Source of the DNA: Phyto melanocephala
Lineage: Eukaryota > Arthropoda > Insecta > Diptera > Rhinophoridae
Assembly (NCBI GenBank): GCA_941918925.1
Contig: OW799234.1
Location: forward strand, 76,032,543-76,096,542
Reading direction: 5' to 3'
Length of the DNA: 64,000 nucleotides
Each line of letters begins with the position of its first letter. Within the stretch, counting starts at the first letter, position 1. Positions 58,631 through 64,000 of the stretch are shown piece by piece. The notes under the pieces were generated by a model. That model had not been told where the DNA came from. It worked only from the letters and a program-made list of their open reading frames with translations, and searched no databases. Made by a program: the position numbers and the translations under genes.

Positions 58631-60005
58631 AGGGTGGTTAAATTTTAAGTACCGATGTTGATCTATCTATATATATAAAAGTGAAACTCTGTGTGTGTGT
58701 GTGTGTGTGTTAGCTATAGACTCTGAAACTGTAAAACCGATCGGGCTCAAACTTTAGTAAGTTGTTGTACACATACCGGGGAGTGTTTATGGATGAAAAA
58801 AAGTGGGCGGGACCACGCCCATAAAAAATTACTTATCAGTTTTAGCTACTTGCACTTGACCGATTTTTCTGAAACTTTGCACACATATCGAGCTGTCATG
58901 ACTTAATAATTTCGTGATAATAAAAGTGGGCTGGGCCACGCCCCTAAAAAAGTTTTAGTTTTGAGGTACTTGCACTGGACCGATTTTTCTTCAACTTTGC
59001 ACACATATTAAGCTGTCGTTATCTTATAATTTTGTGATTAAAAAAGTGGGCGGGGACACGCGTATAAAAAAAGGGTACAATTTTGAGGTACTTGCACCAG
59101 ACCGATTTTTCTAAAACTTTGCACACATATTGAGCTGTCATGACTAAATAATTTTGTGATTAGAAAAGTGGGCAGTGCCACGCCTATAAAAAAAAAAGGT
59201 ATCATATTGAGGTACTTGCACTTGACCGATTATTCTGAAACTTTGCACACATATTGAGCTGTTATGACTTTACAATTTCGTGATTAGAAAAGTGGGCAAT
59301 GCCACGCCCATAAAAAAATTATAATTTTTAGGTTTTTGCACTTGATATTCAATTAAAATTCAGAATTCATTTCGATTCATTAAAGGGCGTAGCAACGCGC
59401 GCCGGGTTTGGCTAGTTTTAAATAAAACACAAATTATTTAAGAAATTATTATCATTTCTTTTTATAATGATAATATTTGTATGGTTCAATTATGTATTTA
59501 ACAAAATGTCGGCCAAATGGCTCCCTCTCCCCATCCTTGGCGCCACTCCTCTATCTGATGGTCCAAATTTTCAATGACAATGTTGATGCTGAATTGTTGG
59601 GCATGATTATGAGTCGAGGTTGACTGCTCTTTTGTCACACTATCGCAAAAAACAGCAATGGTTCCCATTCAACGAACTAAGAAGGCATTCACAGATTTTC
59701 TAACATTTTATACAGACCTGTTTTGCAGAGATTTTAATATTTGTTACAATTCTCCCGATTGTGGACGAATTTGAACGATTATGTTGATCAAAAGAATTAC
59801 GAAGTGCACAAAATGCATTTTGATTTGAACGCCCATTTTAATAAAAAACCTGAATATCTATAACGCGTTGCTCATTTGCGTATCTTTCCACGGATCAAAT
59901 TGAGTAAGTTTGAGATTGAGAAATGTCAAGTGAAATGCAGAAAACAAATTTAAAGACTAGGTGTAGTTCACCTTCAACATGGGCCGTTAAAATTTAACCA
60001 CCCTC
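58631..60005 (-). mobile_element. internally deleted mariner (MLE-A), inside D6 and split by a Helitron
   Basis: Minus-strand copy of the element at 3629 and 11608. The end AGGGTGGTTAAATTTTAAGT lies at 58631 and the end CCACCCTC at 60005, next to TA. The N-terminal block, read on the minus strand, lies near 59770-59890 (A-F-C-A-L-R-N-S-F-D-Q-H-N-R). Without the 754-bp Helitron its length is about 621 bp, similar to the other two. Confidence 0.85.
58662..59415 (+). mobile_element. non-autonomous Helitron (H3) nested in the mariner
   Basis: Starts TCTATCTATATATATAAAAG after an A and ends GGTTTGGCTAG before a T. Removing it joins GATGTTGA to TTTTAAATAAAAC, exactly as in the 3629 copy, with no target duplication. 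Near the 3' end GCGTAGCAACGC forms a hairpin. It holds a (GT)n run (58690-58711) and about five ~120-bp units beginning near AAGTGGGC (58801, 58924, 59044, 59166, 59290), each with CTTGCAC..GACCGATTTTTCT and TTTGCACACATAT. No coding capacity. A different subfamily from H1/H2. Confidence 0.9.
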
Positions 60006-60150
60006 TATAAAGAAAGTGATACATATTTTATTGAAAAGAGATTATTCCATAGCGATTAACAAAATAATAAAGATTGTGCTTTAAATGTACACATAATTGG
60101 TGGTGGGTATAAAATATTCGGCACAGCCGAATATAGTGCTCTTACTTGTT

Positions 60151-60802
60151 TTTCTCTCTCTTACACTCTTATGTGAGGGATCCAAAAATACATTTCCATC
60201 CATATTTAAAATACTAAGTGCTGCGGAATATCTGTAAAAGCATGTCATATGTTATAAAAAACTTATCCTACATATGTATTTTGCTGATTCTTTTCGTGTT
60301 GTATATGTGATATCACGACAAGGATTTCTACAAACCAAAAAAAAAAAATAAAATATAGGGCGTGGTATTATATATTCAAAGAAATTTTTTTAAGTGTTTT
60401 TTGGAAAGTATAATTGAAAATTTTTTGTTTATACTTTACATGACATTAACATTTAAAGAGGTATTAAGAAAATTATATTGATAAATGTCTTTATTTACTG
60501 TTTGTGAATTTTGTCCGTGTGAAACTAGGTGGGGTCCAACGTTTAAAAATTTTAGCCAAAATTTCTCTCATTTACTTTTTTGTTGCTTTCAATAGACGGA
60601 CACACAGCGGGACACGGCTAGGTCATCCTCGAATAATACCATAACTTAAAAACATATACTTCATGGAGTCGATAATAATTTCTAACAAAGGTTATGACAA
60701 AATTGTTATAACTTCACACCTTCTTTTGGTGATTGTTATAATATCTAATAGAAAAAACATAAAAATCCAAGCTAATATTTGAATCAAAGAAATTAAAAAT
60801 AA
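60151..60802. other. mostly unassigned, with a DINE-like fragment
   Basis: Between about 60595 and 60750, AATAGACGGACACACAGCGG, CTAGGTCATCCTCGAATAAT and CTTCATGGAGTCGATAATAA correspond to the DINE-like core. The rest shows nothing. Confidence 0.5.
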
Positions 60803-61636
60803 AATAAGTAAGAGTGCTATATTCGGCAGTGACGAATCCTATTTACCCTTCACAACGTGTAGTCATGCAATAACAATAGTTTGTATCACCATTCATCTCA
60901 TACGAAATACGTACATAAATATAAAAAACATACATATATAAAAACATCCCATTGTAAAAATAAGAAGTTACTTCCATATTTATGTTAAAAAAAATAAAAA
61001 TAAAAAATTAAAAAATAAATAAAAAAAATTTAAAGAAAAATAAAAAAATAATAAAAATATAAATAATAAATATAAAATAAACAAAATTTGAAAAAATTTT
61101 AAAAAAAAATTTAAAAAAAAATTAAAAAAATAAAAAATTTAAAAAAAAAATAAAAAAAAGTAAAACAAAAAAAATTTAAAGAAAAAAAAATTAAAAAAAA
61201 CATAAAAAAATACTAAAAATATACATAATATAACAAATAAAATATAAAAAATTTTTTGTGGCTCAGCTGGGATACCACCAGTATGTATGTATATTGTTGT
61301 TGTGTTAAAAATAAAACAAGGTGGCCGTGGTTTTTTGCTCATATCTCAGTTGTTTATGCACCGATGTTTCTGAATTTCAATACGAATCTACTCCCGAATA
61401 TTTCTAATATTCTAACACCTAACCCGGGTCCAGGCAATATCGTGGGTCTTCAAAAAGTTGATTTCAACATACATACGGACAGACAGACAGGCTGACAGAG
61501 CTTAATCGACTCCCCTATTCATAAGGTTTCAGAAAATATATACTTTATGGGGTCGGAAATAAAAAGTGTAGAAATTTCACACGGACTGACAAACCTATAA
61601 ATACCCTTTTTCACTTTTGTGTGAAGGGTATAAAAA
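60803..61636 (+). mobile_element. DINE-like element, second subfamily, near full length
   Basis: 5' AATAAGTAAGAGTGCTATAT with the hairpin ATTCGGCAGTGACGAAT and TTTACCCTTCAC. 3' TACTTTATGGGGTCGGAAAT, ATTTCACACGGACTGACAAA and TGTGTGAAGGGTATAAAAAG. An A-rich low-complexity block occupies its middle. The open frames here are chance. Confidence 0.8.
60955..61255. repeat. A-rich low-complexity block
   Basis: About 300 bp made almost only of A and T with A-runs of 3-9 bases. It lies inside the DINE-like element and is absent from the other copies. Confidence 0.85.
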
Positions 61637-62902
61637 GTTGCGTCTATGTGTAGTTAAACTAAAACTAAATTTCAAACTTATAAAAGAAATCATAGATAAT
61701 CCTGGTTTATGTTATATTACTTTCTATTTATACTCACTCAAAGCTTTTGTAGTAAAACTATATTAAAATGTTTTATATGCAATATTTTTAGAAGTTTACT
61801 TTGTAAGTTCAAACATCAAAATTTAAAATAACTTACATTCGAATTGCGATTACTTGACGACCACTAGTCTTTGTTAATTTATATCACGTACACATGAGAC
61901 TTCTGAGGCAAAAAGCGTCTTAAAATCCTTTACGATTCTCAGTATTTTTAATCTCACGCATACACTTCATATTCAATATCCATATTTACAGCCATAACAA
62001 CCACAATAACTCAAGCTATAAAATAATTCCTTTTTCTTAGCAAAAATCAATATTATATTAAAACTTTCCCCTGAGAATAAATGTTCATTATTATTACTAT
62101 TATTAGTACTTTTTTCCTTTAGTCATTCATTTTATCAATCTAAATGAAATGACAATAATTCGATTAAATGAATTGAAATGTATAAAAGTCCTTAATCTCA
62201 AATAATGAATTATACAACATTATGTAGTACATACATATATCTTGTATGTTAAAAATACTAAAACAAATATAAGAAGAGTGTGTATGGCAAACAAATGAGA
62301 AAAATAGGATTCTTCAACTAAATACGTAAAATGACAAGAGCTATAAATAAGAAATATTATAAGATTTGCTTTTAATATAACCTTAACTAAGATTTAAAGA
62401 TTTGAGCAAAAATTTTCACAAATCTTTAAAAGTGAGAAAAACAACATGTATTTCATTCGCAAACTTCATGGGATTGTATGCCACTGATATCTCCAAGGTA
62501 TTTCAGGTATTTATTTATAAATTTTGTTGTTTTAATATTTCCCCCCTGCCAGCAAACTTATGAACACTTGACAGGCTTTGAAAGTTTAGAACAGCAAACA
62601 TATAAATGTTGTGAATTTTTTTTTTTATTTGTTTTGTTTTTGATTTCTTTTATAAGCAAATCTTCAACATCTTGTCAGAAAAATGCTTGCACCTAAGCCT
62701 TTGTAAATTCTTTACACAGCAACCAAATAATTTGAGCAATAAATTTTAGAGATTTTGACAAATGTTTTGAAGCGGTGGAATATTTAATAAAATTCTTACT
62801 TTTTGTTGACTGCACACATATTTACTGTAATGTACTTATATGCTGTTTTGTGGAATTCCATATAGTGATAAATACATAAGTACATATATACAGAGATAGT
62901 AG
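61637..62902. other. no recognised feature
   Basis: A+T-rich; nothing assigned. Confidence 0.4.
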
Positions 62903-63372
62903 CTATACCCTTCACAGAGAGTGTAAGGGTATATATAGGTTCATCATTCCGTGTGAAATTTCTACAGCATTCGTTTGGCAGCATATAAAATATATATTTT
63001 TTGAAAGCTTATGAATAGCGAAGTTGATTAAGCATTATCCGTCTGTCTGTCTGTCTGTCTGTCCATCTGTCTGTTCGTGTGTATGTTGAAATCAACTTTT
63101 TTAATGCCTCTGTCTTTTCGCTAATGTTCACCAAAAAAGAAATTAAAAATTTTCCAGGTTTAGGATAATCTCTAGACACGGATGTTAATATTTTTAAATT
63201 TGATATAATTCTGGAGATACTCATGAAATATTTTAGACAAATTATATATAGTAAATAAAAAAACGTATTGTATGAAATCTAAGCTAAGCTACGATTTGGT
63301 CATTACACCTATCTACATGACGGTGAAGGGATTTATCAGATTCGGCATGACCGAATACATCATTCCTACTAA
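62903..63372 (-). mobile_element. DINE-like element, second subfamily, short copy
   Basis: CTATACCCTTCACAGAGAGT, then GGGTATATATAGGTTCATCA and a GTCTGTCTGTCTGTCTGTCC run. At the far side GACGGTGAAGGGATTTATCA, the hairpin TTCGGCATGACCGAATACAT and TCCTACTAATTTG. The middle is largely deleted relative to 25706-26590. Confidence 0.8.
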
Positions 63373-63642
63373 TTTGTATTTTTTTTTTTAAGAAAAAAAT
63401 AGAAATAAAACCCTCATTAATATTGTTAGGAAATAAAGATTCTCTCTATCTACTATTATTTCCTCTCTAATTCACACAAAAACAAATTCGTTGTGACAAC
63501 CGAATTAATTTAAATCGAATAATTCAATTTCGTTTTATTTATTCGATCGATGACAAGAATCGTAAAGACTCTGTGCTGGCCAATATTAAAATGCACAAAT
63601 TAAATTTTGTAGTGCAACTATAAGCTTTCAATTTCAAAACTA

Positions 63643-64000
63643 GAGAGTGTGTCAGGAAAAAATTATTCACAAAAAAATTATAGTTTTTTAATCACGTTAA
63701 CTTTTAAAAATATGTCAGATATTATTTTTAACAAATCATTTATTTTCAACTGTTATTTTGGCCAAAAAGGACAGAAAAAGTAGAAGTGAAAAAAATCCAC
63801 AGCAAAGTATCTGTAGGTTCATTGACACACTGTTTAAAAAGTCATCCACAAAAAAAAATATATAACATGAACATTGAAAGAAAACCTGGGTCGGGAAGAA
63901 AAGAAGCTGTAACCGGTACTGGCAAGGCAAAATAATTCGAACAATTTTTTCGGAGAATACCAGGCACTGCTATCAGAAAATAAGCTCGTAAAGTTAAATA
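63643..64000 (+). mobile_element. start of a Tc1/mariner-type element (cut by window edge)
   Basis: TA then GAGAGTGTGTCAGGAAAAAA, a plausible terminal repeat. Downstream, an N-terminal transposase segment reads N-I-E-R-K-P-G-S-G-R-K-E-A-V-T-G and, after a stop, F-R-R-I-P-G-T-A-I-R-K. This is the linker and second helix-turn-helix layout of Tc1/mariner proteins. Upstream codons contain stops, so this copy is probably dead. The catalytic half lies beyond the window. Confidence 0.65.

Larger units (their letters stand above)
55509..60150 (-). mobile_element. DINE-like element, copy D6, with three later insertions
   Basis: The 3' hairpin GCCACCAAAAAAATGGTGG lies at 55520 and the 5' hairpin ATTCGGCACAGCCGAAT near 60117-60133, so this is one element spread over 4.6 kb. 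Its parts are separated by a LINE (55874-57629) and by a mariner (58631-60005) that itself carries a Helitron (58662-59415). Its own sequence totals about 1.5 kb, comparable to D2 without its mariner. Core units (GCCCACTTTTACGCCCACCT and similar) occupy 57880-58620. Confidence 0.9.

Noticed and set aside
1..64000. CRISPR-like or bacterial mobile systems
   Set aside because: Tandem repeats here are Helitron/DINE cores and microsatellites. There is no spacer structure, cas gene or bacterial gene density.
1..64000. LTR retrotransposons or endogenous viruses
   Set aside because: No paired long direct repeats, primer-binding sites, gag zinc knuckle, protease or integrase motifs were seen. All RT sequences are non-LTR type.

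Overview
The window looks like intergenic or heterochromatin-like DNA from a higher fly. It is very A+T-rich, shows no intact host gene on either strand, and is packed with decayed, nested transposable elements. The dipteran, probably calyptrate, assignment is an inference. It rests on many copies of an interspersed repeat resembling the Drosophila INE-1/DINE-1 (Helentron-associated) family, and on several mariner, Tc1, piggyBac and non-LTR relics of types common in insects. I saw no LTR retrotransposon, tRNA gene, rRNA gene, CRISPR array or bacterial-style operon.

Layout. 0-3.5 kb: 3' stub of a non-LTR element, a (TTA)n tract, a broken mariner end, and a tandem tRNA-like SINE next to a (TTAGG)n tract. 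3.5-13.3 kb: two long DINE-like elements, each carrying a deleted mariner at the same internal site. Between them lie two mariner pseudogenes (6.3-7.1 and 9.8-10.6 kb) and a non-autonomous Helitron (7.6-8.4 kb). 13.3-26.6 kb: three copies of a ~185-bp MITE, four mariner remnants, a piggyBac-like internal-deletion derivative (23.7-24.6 kb) and a second DINE-like family. 27-32 kb: a broken LINE, a second Helitron, and a well-preserved 5'-truncated LINE with a 12-bp target duplication (30.7-31.7 kb). 32.9-36.7 kb: an inverted DINE-like element, and a 921-bp mariner with an open 233-codon frame and 183-bp near-perfect inverted ends, inserted in a degenerate minisatellite. 39-45.3 kb: a mariner relic, a complete-ended Tc1-like element (1,689 bp, two transposase-type sites per end), a LINE fragment and a 427-bp MITE. 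46.6-60.2 kb: more DINE-like copies and two related LINE copies. At 55.5-60.2 kb a DINE-like element contains a LINE, a mariner, and a Helitron inside that mariner. 60-64 kb: two more DINE-like copies and the start of another Tc1/mariner-type element that runs off the right edge.

How the parts relate. The coding sequences are transposases and reverse transcriptases. Most are broken by stops, frameshifts, deletions or lost catalytic residues. The best-preserved are the LINE open frame at 55.9-57.5 kb, the LINE at 30.7-31.7 kb (one in-frame stop), and the mariner catalytic domain at 35.7-36.4 kb, which lacks its DNA-binding half. The nesting gives a relative timetable: mariner into a DINE-like ancestor, then amplification of the composite, then Helitron and LINE insertions into single copies. 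No new cellular system is evident. The most unusual objects are the snap-back mariner, the precise Helitron empty site, and two short inverted-repeat families that I do not recognise.
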